Shown here: piece by piece, positions 1 through 7,480 of the stretch
Numbering within the stretch: the first letter of the stretch is position 1
Layout: every line of letters begins with the position of its first letter
NCBI GenBank assembly: GCA_964584165.1
Contig: CAZOYW010000030.1
Span: forward strand, 1 to 35,046
DNA: 35,046 nt
Reading direction: 5' to 3'
Source: CAZKCI01 sp964584165
GTDB taxonomy: Bacteria; Auribacterota; Erginobacteria; Erginobacterales; CAZKCI01
The notes under the pieces: generated by a model
What the model saw: only the letters and a program-made list of their open reading frames with translations
The model's database searches: none
What the model was told of the DNA's origin: nothing
Translations under genes and position numbers: made by a program

Positions 1-758
1 CGGGCGGCGCAGCGGGCATCTTCATAGCTCACCGTGACGATCTCGTCAATCACCTTGCGGTTGAGGACGGCGGGGACGAAGCCCGCGCCGATCCCCTGGA
101 TCTTGTGCTTGCCCGGCGCCCCCCCGGAGAGGACCGGCGACTCCTTCGGCTCCACGGCGACCACCCGCGCCGCCGGGTAGCGCGCCTTCAGTACCTCGCC
201 CACGCCGGTGATCGTCCCCCCCGTCCCCACCCCGGCCACGAAGGCGTCGATCGGCCCCGGGACCTGGGCCAGGATCTCCGGCCCGGTCGTCCGCCGGTGG
301 GCTTCCGGGTTGGCCGGGTTCCGGAACTGCTGGGGCAGGTAATAGCCCGGGTTGTCCGCGGCCATCCTCTCCGCCGCTTTCACCGCTCCCGCCATCCCCT
401 CCTCTCCGGGCGTGAGCACGATCCGAGCCCCGAGGGCGGCGAGGAGAAGCCGCCGCTCCTGGCTCATCGTCTCGGGCATGGTCAGGATCAGGCGGTAGCC
501 CCGGGCGGCGGCGACCAGGGCGAGGCCGATCCCGGTGTTGCCGCTGGTGGGCTCCACGATCGTCCCCCCCGGCCGGAGATGGCCGGCCGCCTCGGCGGCC
601 TCGACCATCGCCTTCCCGATCCGGTCCTTGACCGATCCCAGGGGATTGAAATACTCCAGCTTGACGTAGACCTCGGCGTCCTTGCGGCCGACCATCCGGC
701 TCAGCCGGACCGCGGGGGTCTTCCCGACCAGATCGAGCATGGCGTCGGGAGCGGTCAT
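1..758 (-). CDS. cysK: Cysteine synthase (O-acetylserine sulfhydrylase), 3' end cut by window edge
   Basis: This is a PLP enzyme of the CysK/tryptophan synthase beta family that makes cysteine from O-acetylserine and sulfide in the cytoplasm. The reverse strand reads MTAPDAMLDLVGKTPAVRLS from an ATG at 758, followed by the PLP-lysine motif NPLGSVKDR (Lys about residue 44), the phosphate/substrate loop EPTSGNTG, and the glycine loop GVGTGGTITG. About 252 codons are visible, against roughly 300 for the family, so the C-terminus lies beyond position 1. The start overlaps the stop of the upstream MerR-like gene in an ATGA, which implies translational coupling. A cystathionine beta-synthase-like role is possible, but the motifs are plain cysteine synthase. 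Confidence 0.95.
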   Translation of the reverse strand, partial: MTAPDAMLDLVGKTPAVRLSRMVGRKDAEVYVKLEYFNPLGSVKDRIGKAMVEAAEAAGHLRPGGTIVEPTSGNTGIGLALVAAARGYRLILTMPETMSQERRLLLAALGARIVLTPGEEGMAGAVKAAERMAADNPGYYLPQQFRNPANPEAHRRTTGPEILAQVPGPIDAFVAGVGTGGTITGVGEVLKARYPAARVVAVEPKESPVLSGGAPGKHKIQGIGAGFVPAVLNRKVIDEIVTVSYEDARCAA

Positions 759-1129
759 CCTCGCCTCGGCGGAAGGGAGAAGCCGTCCGGGAGCTTGGGC
801 GCCCTGGTCTCGAAGACCGGGCAGCGGTATCTCTCCGGGCCGCAGCGCTTGACCTCCCAGCACCGCGATTTGAACCAGCCCCTGACCCCGGCGATGTTCA
901 TCCCCTGCTTCCGGAGGAGGTGGGCGATCTCGCGCAGGCGGTCATAGTCGGCGTAGGAATAGAAGCGGTTCTTGCCCAGGCGGCGGGGGCGGACCAGGCC
1001 CTTCTTCTCCCAGAGGCGGAGCGTGGCCGGGGTGACCTTGAGGAGCTCGGCCACCACCCCGATCGGGAAGAGGGGGCGGCGGAAATAGCCGTCCTGCTTC
1101 GTCTCCGCCGGTGGCAGTCGCGTTTTCAT
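755..1129 (-). CDS. MerR-family transcriptional regulator with a C-terminal cysteine cluster
   Basis: A protein of 124 residues. Residues about 20-90 form a MerR-type winged helix-turn-helix: the segment FPIGVVAELLKVTPATLRLW is followed by EKKGLVRPRR and YSYADYDRLREI. The usual long dimerisation coiled coil and a known ligand domain are missing. Instead a short tail holds Cys residues in the pattern CWEVKRCGPERYRCPVF, which resembles a metal, iron-sulfur or thiol-sensing cluster (inference). The gene is co-directional with and overlaps the cysteine synthase by 4 bp, so it probably controls sulfur assimilation or is autoregulated with it. The start at 1129 is the first ATG after a good promoter. 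The specific effector cannot be named. Confidence 0.85.
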   Translation of the reverse strand: MKTRLPPAETKQDGYFRRPLFPIGVVAELLKVTPATLRLWEKKGLVRPRRLGKNRFYSYADYDRLREIAHLLRKQGMNIAGVRGWFKSRCWEVKRCGPERYRCPVFETRAPKLPDGFSLPPRRG

Positions 1130-1177
1130 GCCGTCAGGCGCGGGCGCGCCGCCCTCGCCCCACCTATAAACAACGTT

Positions 1178-1206
1178 AACATATCTCTTGCCTACGATCG
1201 TGTCAA
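1178..1206 (-). promoter_or_regulatory. Sigma70-like promoter for the MerR-cysK operon
   Basis: On the minus strand a perfect TTGACA (1206-1201) is followed after exactly 17 bp by TATGTT (1183-1178, four of six consensus bases). It sits about 50 bp upstream of the MerR start. The sequence just downstream of the -35 and around the -10 contains AACGTT inside an imperfect dyad (about 1165-1185), a plausible operator for the regulator itself. Confidence 0.6.
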
Positions 1207-1233
1207 TGGAAAAGCGCCTCCGCCGACTTGTCC

Positions 1234-1255
1234 GCGCGGGCTTAAAAGCCCGCGC
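1234..1255. repeat. REP-like palindrome
   Basis: GCGCGGGC (1234-1241) pairs with GCCCGCGC (1248-1255) around TTAAAA, and is followed by CTACT. The same style, a GC-rich stem with a small A/T loop and a CTAC tail, recurs at 32812-32837; a relative without the tail is at 16062-16082. It lies in the noncoding gap 1130-1362, which otherwise holds only the promoter and the next hairpin. Confidence 0.6.
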
Positions 1256-1316
1256 CTACTCACTAATTCAAATATCGTCATCGGCCGTTCTGAAAGCTCC
1301 TCGTCCGCGAGCAATC

Positions 1317-1363
1317 GCCCGGATTATTCATGAAAACCAACGGTTTTCATGAATAATCCGGGC
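1317..1363 (-). terminator. Perfect 22-bp hairpin touching the stop codon
   Basis: The arms 1317-1338 and 1342-1363 are perfect inverse complements with the 3-nt loop AAC. The stop codon TAG of the minus-strand gene (1365-1363) shares its last base with the stem. No T-tract follows on the minus strand, so this is a stem-only terminator or mRNA 3'-end stabiliser rather than a textbook intrinsic terminator. Confidence 0.55.
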
Positions 1364-2022
1364 TAGGGGAGGACGACGATATTGCTCAGGACGCGCGGGG
1401 GGGCGGAGAGGTCCGCGGCGAACTCGGCGAGGAAGAGGAGGGAGCCGGAGGGGACGTAGAGGGCGAGGGGGAACTTGCCGGACTCGCCCGCGAAGAGGCC
1501 GGAGCGGAGCGTGTCCTGGAGGACGACCGGGCGGGGGGTGTTCCTGAGTTGGACGCAGATCCGGGCGTCGCCGGCGTACTTCTCCGTGTTCCGGTAGGAG
1601 AGGACGAGGGCGGAGGGGCGGTCGCCCGTGAGCGAGATCGCGAAGGCCTTCCCCTCCGCCGGCTCGTACTCCTTGTCTCCGGGCGCGATCTCCTGCCAGA
1701 AGCACTCGACCGGGGAGCCGGGCGGGGGCGAGGCGAGCGGGGGAGGCGAGACGAGCGCCGACCTCACCCGGTCGAGTTCGGCGGAGACCGTCTGGCGGTT
1801 CCAGTCCGGGAAGTCCTGGGCGATCTTCTCCAGGAGGTAGCCGGCGAGGCGGTATTTCTCCTGGAAGGATTGGACGTCCCCTCTTCCCCTCCGCAGGTCG
1901 CCTTCCGCGGTGAGGCCGGCGACATCCCGGTAGAGGGCCGCCGCCGTCGCCTCCGGCGCGGCCACAACGGGAGAAGGCGCGCTCGAGAGCACGGCCAAGA
2001 CGAGCAGCGGGAGCGTGGTCAT
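1363..2022 (-). CDS. Secreted protein of unknown function
   Basis: The protein has 219 residues. The N-terminus MTTLPLLVLAVLSSAPSPVV is hydrophobic and ends near an Ala-rich cleavage-like site (VVAAPEA), so export to the periplasm or outside is likely. Residues about 25-90 are charged and helical, including the segment DVQSFQEKYRLAGYLLEKIA. A Pro-rich linker (about 92-103) leads to a mostly beta C-terminal half with SALVLSYRNTEKYAGDARIC and GSLLFLAEFAADL. I do not recognise a family. It follows the DUF155-like gene by about 80 bp that contain a large hairpin, so it may be a separate transcription unit. It ends in a perfect hairpin. Confidence 0.65.
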   Translation of the reverse strand: MTTLPLLVLAVLSSAPSPVVAAPEATAAALYRDVAGLTAEGDLRRGRGDVQSFQEKYRLAGYLLEKIAQDFPDWNRQTVSAELDRVRSALVSPPPLASPPPGSPVECFWQEIAPGDKEYEPAEGKAFAISLTGDRPSALVLSYRNTEKYAGDARICVQLRNTPRPVVLQDTLRSGLFAGESGKFPLALYVPSGSLLFLAEFAADLSAPPRVLSNIVVLP

Positions 2023-2057
2023 TCTCTTATCCTCCCCTTTCGCGTGTATCGCCCCTT

Positions 2058-2101
2058 CCTTTCCCTGCCGCGCCGGCGGCCGCCGGCGCCCCGGGGAAAG
2101 G
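2058..2101 (-). terminator. Large GC-rich hairpin after the DUF155 gene
   Basis: The outer arms CCTTTCCC (2058-2065) and GGGAAAGG (2094-2101) enclose a 20-bp perfect palindrome at 2070-2089. It begins 2 nt after the stop codon of the minus-strand DUF155 gene and has no T-run. It may terminate or stabilise the message. Confidence 0.5.
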
Positions 2102-2103
2102 GA

Positions 2104-3216
2104 TCAGTGACGGATCAGGCCCAGGATGATCTCCACTACGATGAGCACGACGATCGTGGTCTCCAGGAGCACCGAGCGGAGGTTGTAGATCTGCATGTTC
2201 AGGTTGCTCGAGATGTCGCGCAGGGCGGCGAGCTTCTTGTTCAGGCCGCCCTTCCATTCGTCGAGGTAGAGTTTCTGGGCGATCGCCCGGTGGACGCGGG
2301 CGGCGTAGAGGGTGTCGATCGCCTTGAGGGAGTTGTCGATCTGGTCGGTCAGGAACATGACGTCGGTCATCAGGAGGAGAACCCGCTTGGAGAGCCGCCG
2401 GAAGCGGGCGACCCGGAGGAGGGGGGGCGCGAAGCGCTCCGCCTTCATCTCCAGGTAGAGCCGGTCGAGCTCGCGGTCGAGCCAGCCGTCGAAGTAGCGC
2501 ATGTCGAGGAGCTGGGTGTTGGCGAACTCGATGATGTCGATATGGTCGGTGTTCTCCTCCTTGTCGTAGAGGAAGGCCCGGTCCCAGTCGATGACCAGGA
2601 TGTCGGAGGGATAGTAGGAGATGTCGTGGGCGAGCGCCCGCTGGACCTCCTGGTCGCTCAGGGGCTGCTCCTCGGCCCTCAGGATCATCGCGATCTCCCT
2701 TCCCCGCTCTTTCACGAGCTCCTCACCGCTTAAGGGGCGGGAGAGCTCGGAGACCCGGAAGACGAAGTAATCCTCGACCAGCGAGCTCTCGATCGGGTTG
2801 CTCAGGGCGGGGGCGATGATCTCCTTGATCTTCCCCAGGCAGCTCCGGGAGAGCTCCTCGAAGGTGTCGACCCGGGAGAGGAGGGCGGACTCGCGGACCA
2901 GCTCCGGGAAGGTGCCGGAGAAGGGAAGCTTGCAGCAGAGGCTGACCACGCCGAAGTCGAAGACCCGGGCCTGGACGTCGATCGTGATCTCCTTTTCCCC
3001 CAGCGTCACCGGGACGGCGTCCAGGCGGAACAGGAGGGGCAGGGACTCGAAGCGGAGGTAGTGGCTCTTCGAGCGCTGCAGGGAGATCGCCCCCGCCGTC
3101 TCCTGCTTCTTCAGGGCCGCCTCCAGCTTCTCCATCCGGATGGAATAGGCCACCTCGAAGCAGAAGAAGAGGAGGGCATGCCCCTTGACGATCGCGATCT
3201 CGCTTTCCGGGCTCAT
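2104..3216 (-). CDS. DUF155 / RMD1-YagE family membrane-anchored protein
   Basis: A 370-residue protein that I match to the DUF155 family (yeast Rmd1/Sif2, human RMND1, bacterial YagE-like). The core contains DILVIDWDRAFLYD, then DIIEFANTQLLDMRYFDGWL and a helical region. A single C-terminal transmembrane helix (TTIVVLIVVEIILGLI) is the expected anchor. Mitochondrial members support translation and organelle organisation; the bacterial role is not known. I chose MSPESEIAIVKGHALLFF at 3216 as the start. The reading frame stays open upstream to 3315, but only through an intergenic 9-bp repeat that would encode a meaningless Ser-Tyr-Arg string. It is divergent from the Ca2+-ATPase. Confidence 0.85.
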   Translation of the reverse strand: MSPESEIAIVKGHALLFFCFEVAYSIRMEKLEAALKKQETAGAISLQRSKSHYLRFESLPLLFRLDAVPVTLGEKEITIDVQARVFDFGVVSLCCKLPFSGTFPELVRESALLSRVDTFEELSRSCLGKIKEIIAPALSNPIESSLVEDYFVFRVSELSRPLSGEELVKERGREIAMILRAEEQPLSDQEVQRALAHDISYYPSDILVIDWDRAFLYDKEENTDHIDIIEFANTQLLDMRYFDGWLDRELDRLYLEMKAERFAPPLLRVARFRRLSKRVLLLMTDVMFLTDQIDNSLKAIDTLYAARVHRAIAQKLYLDEWKGGLNKKLAALRDISSNLNMQIYNLRSVLLETTIVVLIVVEIILGLIRH

Positions 3217-3259
3217 TTCTTTTATGATAATGATTCGGCAGCGTCGAGGCCAGGGAAAA

Positions 3260-3310
3260 CTATAGGTCCTATAGGTCTTATAGGACCTATAGGACCTATA
3301 AGACCTATAA
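3260..3310. repeat. 9-bp tandem repeat turning into its own inverse complement
   Basis: About six units of a 9-bp motif (CTATAGGTC, CTATAGGTC, TTATAGGAC, CTATAGGAC, CTATAAGAC and a partial). The first two units are the inverse complement of the later ones, so the block folds into a hairpin. It fills most of the 99-bp gap between the divergent DUF155 and ATPase genes and stops 5 bp before the ATPase ATG. Because 9 bp is three codons, it keeps frames open on both strands and mimics coding sequence. Confidence 0.85.
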
Positions 3311-3315
3311 ACCAA

Positions 3316-6090
3316 ATGACCACGCCTGCGTCATCCTGGTGGCTCCTTCCGGCCGCGGAGGCCGCCCGCGTTCTTAAGACCGACCTCTCCCGCGGCCTCT
3401 CCGCCCCGGAGGCGGCCGACCGGCTCCGGCGGGACGGCCCCAACCGCCTCCGGGAGAAGAAGGCGGTCTCCCCCTGGTCGATCTTCTTCGACCAGTTCAA
3501 GGACTTCATGATCTGGGTCCTCACCGGGGCCGCCCTGGTCTCGGGGGTCCTCGAGGAGTGGGTCGACGCTTTGGCCATCGTCGCCATCGTCGTCGTCAAC
3601 GCCGTCCTCGGCTTCCTCCAGGAGTACCGGGCGGAGAAGTCGCTCGACGCCCTGCGCAAGCTCTCCACCCGCTCGGCCAAGGTGATCCGGGGCGACGAAC
3701 CCGCCCTCGTCAGCGCCGAGGAGGTCGTCCGCGGCGACCTGATTGAGCTGGAGGCGGGCGACCGCGTCCCGGCCGACGGGAGGCTCGCCTGGCTCACCGC
3801 CAACTTCACCGTCGAGGAGGCCTCCCTCACCGGCGAGTCGAACCCGGTGGCCAAGACGACCGCCGCCCTCTCCCAACCGACCCTGCCCCTGGCCGAGCGG
3901 GCGAACCTGGTCTTCTCCGGCACCTCGGTCGCCTCCGGGCGGGGGCGGGCGATCGTGACCGCGACCGGGATGGAGACCGAGCTCGGCCGGATCGCGGAGA
4001 TGATCCAGGAGATCGGGCGGGAGCAGACCCCCCTCCAGAGGAAGCTCGAGGAGTTCGGGAAGTGGATCGTCTACCTCTGCTTCGCCCTGGTGGGGCTCGT
4101 TTTCCTCGTCTCCTGGCTCCGGGGCGGGCGGCTGCTCGACATGTTCCTGACCTCGGTCAGCCTGGCGGTGGCGGCGATCCCCGAGGGGCTCCCGGCGGTG
4201 GTCACCATCGCGCTGGCGCTCGGGGTCCAGCGGATGGTCAAGCGCCACGCCCTGATCCGCAAGCTCCCCTCGGTGGAGACGCTGGGCTGCGCCACGGTGA
4301 TCTGCTCGGACAAAACCGGGACGCTGACCCGGAACGAGATGACCGTCCGCGCCGTCCGGGCCGGAGGGCGGACCTTCGAGGTGAGCGGGGCCGGCTACGC
4401 CCCGACCGGCGACTTCCTCCTCAAGGGCGCGAAGATCGACCCCTCCCGCGACCCCGTTCTGCTCGAGACGCTCGCCGCCGCCGTCCTCTGCAACGGGGCG
4501 CGGCTCAACCGGGAGGGCGATTCCTGGCGGATCGTCGGCGACCCCACCGAGGGGGCCCTCCTCGCCGCGGCCGCCAAGTCCGGGCTCTGGAAGCACGAGC
4601 TGGAGAAGGCCTACGCCTTTCGCGGCGAGATCCCCTTCGATTCGGACCGGAAGATGATGACCGTGCTCCGCGAAGCGGCCGGCGGGAGGGCGACCGCCTT
4701 CACCAAGGGCGCCCCCGACGTCCTCCTCTCCCGCTGTTCCTCCCTCCTCGCCCCGGCGGGCCCCGAGCTTCTTTCCCCGGCGCGGCGCGAGGAGATCATC
4801 GCCGCCAACGACCGCCTGGCCGAGCGGGCGCTCCGGGTGCTCGCGGTGGCCCGGCGGACCTTCGACCGCCCCCCCGCTGAATGCGACGCGGCGACCGTGG
4901 AAAAGGACCTCACCTTCCTGGGCCTGCTCGCGATGATCGACCCGCCCCGGGAGGAGGTGAAGGCGGCGATCGGGGAATGCCGCTCGGCCGGAATCCGGAC
5001 GGTGATGATCACCGGCGACCACAAGAAGACGGCGGCGGCGATCGCCCGGGAACTCGGCTTCTTCCCCGAGGGTGCGCGGGCGCTCTCGGGCGAGGAGCTG
5101 GACGCGATCGGGGAGGAGGCGTTCCGGGGCGAGGTGGCTGGGATCCCGGTTTACGCGCGGGTCTCCCCCGAGCACAAGCTCCGGATCGTCCGGGCCTGGC
5201 GGAGCCGGGGGGACGTGGTGGCCATGACCGGCGACGGTGTGAACGACGCCCCCGCGGTCAAGGAGGCGGACATCGGCGTGGCCATGGGGATCACCGGGAC
5301 CGACGTGACCAAGGAGGTCTCGGACATGGTGGTCACCGACGACAACTTCGCCTCGATCGTGGCCGCGGTCGAGGAGGGGCGCGGGATCTACGCCAACATC
5401 CGCAAGTTCATCCACTACCTTCTCTCCTGCAACACCGGAGAGATCCTGACCATGTTCGTCTCCTCGCTCCTGGGCTGGCCCGTCCCCCTCCTGCCCATCC
5501 AGATCCTCTGGGTCAACCTGGTCACCGACGGGCTCCCCGCCCTCGCCCTGGGGATGGACCCGGTGGACCGGCGGGTGATGCGCGAGCCCCCGCGCGACCC
5601 CCGGGAGCCGGTGATCACGCGCCGCCGGGCCGCCCAGATCCTCCTCCAGGGCGCCTTCATCGCCCTCATGAGCCTCCTCGCCTTCGCCTTCGTCTACTTC
5701 TTCGAGGCCGACTCCCTCGGCCCGGCCAAGCTCGACCGCGCCCGGACGGCGGCCTTTGTCGTCCTCGCCACCGCCCAGCTCTTCCACGCCCTCAACTGCC
5801 GCTCCCAGTCCCGCTCCCTCTTCCAGCTCGGCGTCTTCTCCAACCCGAAGCTGATCGCCGCCGACCTCGTCTCTTTCCTCCTCACTCTCGGCGTGATCTA
5901 CCTCCCCTTCCTCCGGCGGGTCTTCCGGACCGTGCCCCTGAGCGCGGCCGAGTGGCTGATCGTCGTCGCCGTCTCCTCCTTCCCCTTCTGGGCGATGGAA
6001 CTCGTCAAGGCCCTCGGCCGGCGCCGATGGAGCGGAGGGTTAAGGAGCGCCCCGAGGAGCCGGATGACCTCCCGCTTCACCGCCGGATAG
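3316..6090 (+). CDS. P-type Ca2+-transporting ATPase (P2A/B type)
   Basis: 924 residues, the normal length for a bacterial SERCA/PMCA-like pump that exports Ca2+ (or related divalent cations) across the inner membrane. Visible parts in order: cation-ATPase N domain, actuator loop SLTGES (Glu about 174), M4 motif IPEGLPA (Glu about 290), phosphorylation site CSDKTGTLT (Asp about 332), KGAPDVLL, and TGDGVNDAP. M5 has NTGE (Asn 706, Glu 709), M6 has NLVTDG (Asn 734, Thr 737, Asp 738). In M8 the acidic residue of SERCA is Gln (about 821). Site II and most of site I ligands are therefore present. The ATG at 3316 starts MTTPASSWWLLPAAEAARVL and lacks a clear ribosome site because a repeat abuts it. 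Confidence 0.95.
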   Translation: MTTPASSWWLLPAAEAARVLKTDLSRGLSAPEAADRLRRDGPNRLREKKAVSPWSIFFDQFKDFMIWVLTGAALVSGVLEEWVDALAIVAIVVVNAVLGFLQEYRAEKSLDALRKLSTRSAKVIRGDEPALVSAEEVVRGDLIELEAGDRVPADGRLAWLTANFTVEEASLTGESNPVAKTTAALSQPTLPLAERANLVFSGTSVASGRGRAIVTATGMETELGRIAEMIQEIGREQTPLQRKLEEFGKWIVYLCFALVGLVFLVSWLRGGRLLDMFLTSVSLAVAAIPEGLPAVVTIALALGVQRMVKRHALIRKLPSVETLGCATVICSDKTGTLTRNEMTVRAVRAGGRTFEVSGAGYAPTGDFLLKGAKIDPSRDPVLLETLAAAVLCNGARLNREGDSWRIVGDPTEGALLAAAAKSGLWKHELEKAYAFRGEIPFDSDRKMMTVLREAAGGRATAFTKGAPDVLLSRCSSLLAPAGPELLSPARREEIIAANDRLAERALRVLAVARRTFDRPPAECDAATVEKDLTFLGLLAMIDPPREEVKAAIGECRSAGIRTVMITGDHKKTAAAIARELGFFPEGARALSGEELDAIGEEAFRGEVAGIPVYARVSPEHKLRIVRAWRSRGDVVAMTGDGVNDAPAVKEADIGVAMGITGTDVTKEVSDMVVTDDNFASIVAAVEEGRGIYANIRKFIHYLLSCNTGEILTMFVSSLLGWPVPLLPIQILWVNLVTDGLPALALGMDPVDRRVMREPPRDPREPVITRRRAAQILLQGAFIALMSLLAFAFVYFFEADSLGPAKLDRARTAAFVVLATAQLFHALNCRSQSRSLFQLGVFSNPKLIAADLVSFLLTLGVIYLPFLRRVFRTVPLSAAEWLIVVAVSSFPFWAMELVKALGRRRWSGGLRSAPRSRMTSRFTAG

Positions 6091-6569
6091 CGATCCGGCG
6101 AGAGCTCCAGCACGAGGACGTCGCTCCGGGACTTGATCCGGTCCACGAAGGGGCCGGGCGACGATTTGATGGCGCCCAGGACGGGGGTCGCGGACTGGAG
6201 GCAGGCGGCCACCGCCTTCCGGAAGCGGGCGCTCGCCCCCTCCAGGTGGCCGATCTCGTCCATGACGACGAGCGGAGAGCGCCCCGCCGCTCTCTCCAGC
6301 GCCGCCGCCCCCACGGATTCCAGGTCGGCGGGATTCAACCGGAGAACGCCCGTCCGGTCGGCGGAGGCGAGCACGCCCGCGCGCTTCCCCGCCCCCGGCG
6401 TCAGGGAGACGATCTCGCACCGGATCTTCCTCCCCCGCCGCGGGAACGCGCGGGTGAGATAGCCGCCCGGCCGGACGCCGAGCGCGCGGACCGCCTCCCG
6501 CACCAGCGTCGACTTCCCCGCGCCCGGGTCGCCGGTGACGAAGAGGTTTTTCTTCGCCGCGGGCGCCAT
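5898..6569 (-). CDS. THEP1-like nucleoside-triphosphatase (NTPase_1 / DUF265 family)
   Basis: A 223-residue P-loop NTPase. Walker A is GDPGAGKST at residues about 13-21; Walker B/DEXG is VVMDEIGHLE; a DRIKSRSDVLVLEL segment follows. The family hydrolyses ATP/GTP in vitro and is related to MobB-type molybdopterin adaptors, which suits its place behind XdhC (inference). The start at 6569 (MAPAAKKNLFVTGDPG) fits the family. An ATG at 6665, overlapping the xdhC stop as ATGA, is an alternative that adds an Arg-rich 32-residue leader. The last ~45 residues, after RLLGALL, are antisense to the Ca2+-ATPase 3' end, a convergent overlap of 193 bp. Either the tail is real or a frameshift removed the natural stop. 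Confidence 0.8.
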   Translation of the reverse strand: MAPAAKKNLFVTGDPGAGKSTLVREAVRALGVRPGGYLTRAFPRRGRKIRCEIVSLTPGAGKRAGVLASADRTGVLRLNPADLESVGAAALERAAGRSPLVVMDEIGHLEGASARFRKAVAACLQSATPVLGAIKSSPGPFVDRIKSRSDVLVLELSPDRYPAVKREVIRLLGALLNPPLHRRRPRALTSSIAQKGKEETATTISHSAALRGTVRKTRRRKGR

Positions 6570-6661
6570 ATTGTGCCGGAAGGGACGCGGGGCGCGACCG
6601 CGGCGCCCCCGCCCAGGCCTCCGCCCCCCGTCCCGGCAAGCCCCGCGGAAGGCGGCGCTCC

Positions 6662-7480
6662 TCATTTCACCTCGTGCCACTTGATCCGCAGATGGTCTCG
6701 GGAACCTCCCCCCATGAGGAGCATGATCTCCGCGATGATGGAGAGGGCGATCTCCCCGGGGAGGTTGCGCCCGATCCCGAGGCCGACCGGGCTGTAGAGC
6801 CGGCCGTCGACCCGGACGCCGCGGGAAACGATGTTGTCGATCAGCACCTTGACCTTTTCCGCACTTCCGATCATGCCGACGTAGGGCACGTCCTTGATCT
6901 TCAGCAATTGCTCGAGGCATTCTTCGTCGTGGGCGTGCCCGTGGGTCAGGATGACGCAATAGCTCATCGCCGAAACCCCGGCCCGCTCGGTCAGGGCGCC
7001 GTATTCGGCGTGGATGAGTTCCCGCGCGCCGGGGAACCGCTCGGCGCCGAGAAACTCCCGGCGGTTGTCGTAAACCCGGTAGGGGATGTCCAGCAGCGCG
7101 CAGAATCCCCCGAGCTTTTCGCCGATATGCCCCGCCCCGAAAATGACCACCTCGTTCCGGGGCAGGATCGGCTCGATGAAGACCGCCATGCTTCCCCCGC
7201 ACAGGGCTTGCATCTTCCGGTCCGCCGTCGCCTGCCACTCGTCCCCGTTCAGGGCGAAATTCAGCATCCGGCACTTCTGGTCCTTGATGGCCCGGCGCGC
7301 CTCTTCCAGGCTGATGTGCTCGACCGGTCCGCCGCCGATGGAGCCCGCGGTCTCGCCGCGGTCATTGACCGCCATCTTCGACCCGGCGGAGCGCGGGGTC
7401 GACCCCAGGGCCTCGATGACGGTCAGCAGGGCGCAGGCCATCCCCTCCCTTTTCCATTCCGCGAGTTTGCTCAGCCACAC
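6662..7480 (-). CDS. xdhC: XdhC/CoxI-family molybdenum cofactor insertion protein
   Basis: A 272-residue protein with both halves of the family. The N-terminal XdhC/CoxI domain shows EALGSTPRSAGSKM, GSIGGGPVE and CGGSMAVFIEP. The C-terminal Rossmann-like XdhC_C domain shows VVIFGAGHIGEKLGGF, ILTHGHAHDEECL, VPYVGMIGS and GLGIGRNLPGEIALSI. Known members bind molybdenum cofactor, help its sulfuration and load it into xanthine dehydrogenase-type hydroxylases. No such hydroxylase is in this window. The gene overlaps the DUF364 gene upstream by 10 bp and belongs to the receptor/ECF operon, which points to handling of the imported metal or its cofactor. Confidence 0.92.
   Translation of the reverse strand: MWLSKLAEWKREGMACALLTVIEALGSTPRSAGSKMAVNDRGETAGSIGGGPVEHISLEEARRAIKDQKCRMLNFALNGDEWQATADRKMQALCGGSMAVFIEPILPRNEVVIFGAGHIGEKLGGFCALLDIPYRVYDNRREFLGAERFPGARELIHAEYGALTERAGVSAMSYCVILTHGHAHDEECLEQLLKIKDVPYVGMIGSAEKVKVLIDNIVSRGVRVDGRLYSPVGLGIGRNLPGEIALSIIAEIMLLMGGGSRDHLRIKWHEVK

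Noticed and set aside
3217..3315. N-terminal extensions of DUF155 and the ATPase through the 9-bp repeat
   Set aside because: The repeat period is a multiple of three, so frames stay open on both strands by chance. The peptides would be Tyr-Arg-Ser or Pro-Ile-Gly repeats without biological support.
3331..5787. An 818-codon open frame antisense to the Ca2+-ATPase
   Set aside because: Gly/Glu/Asp/Arg-rich string without domains; it is the complement of a fully recognisable ATPase.
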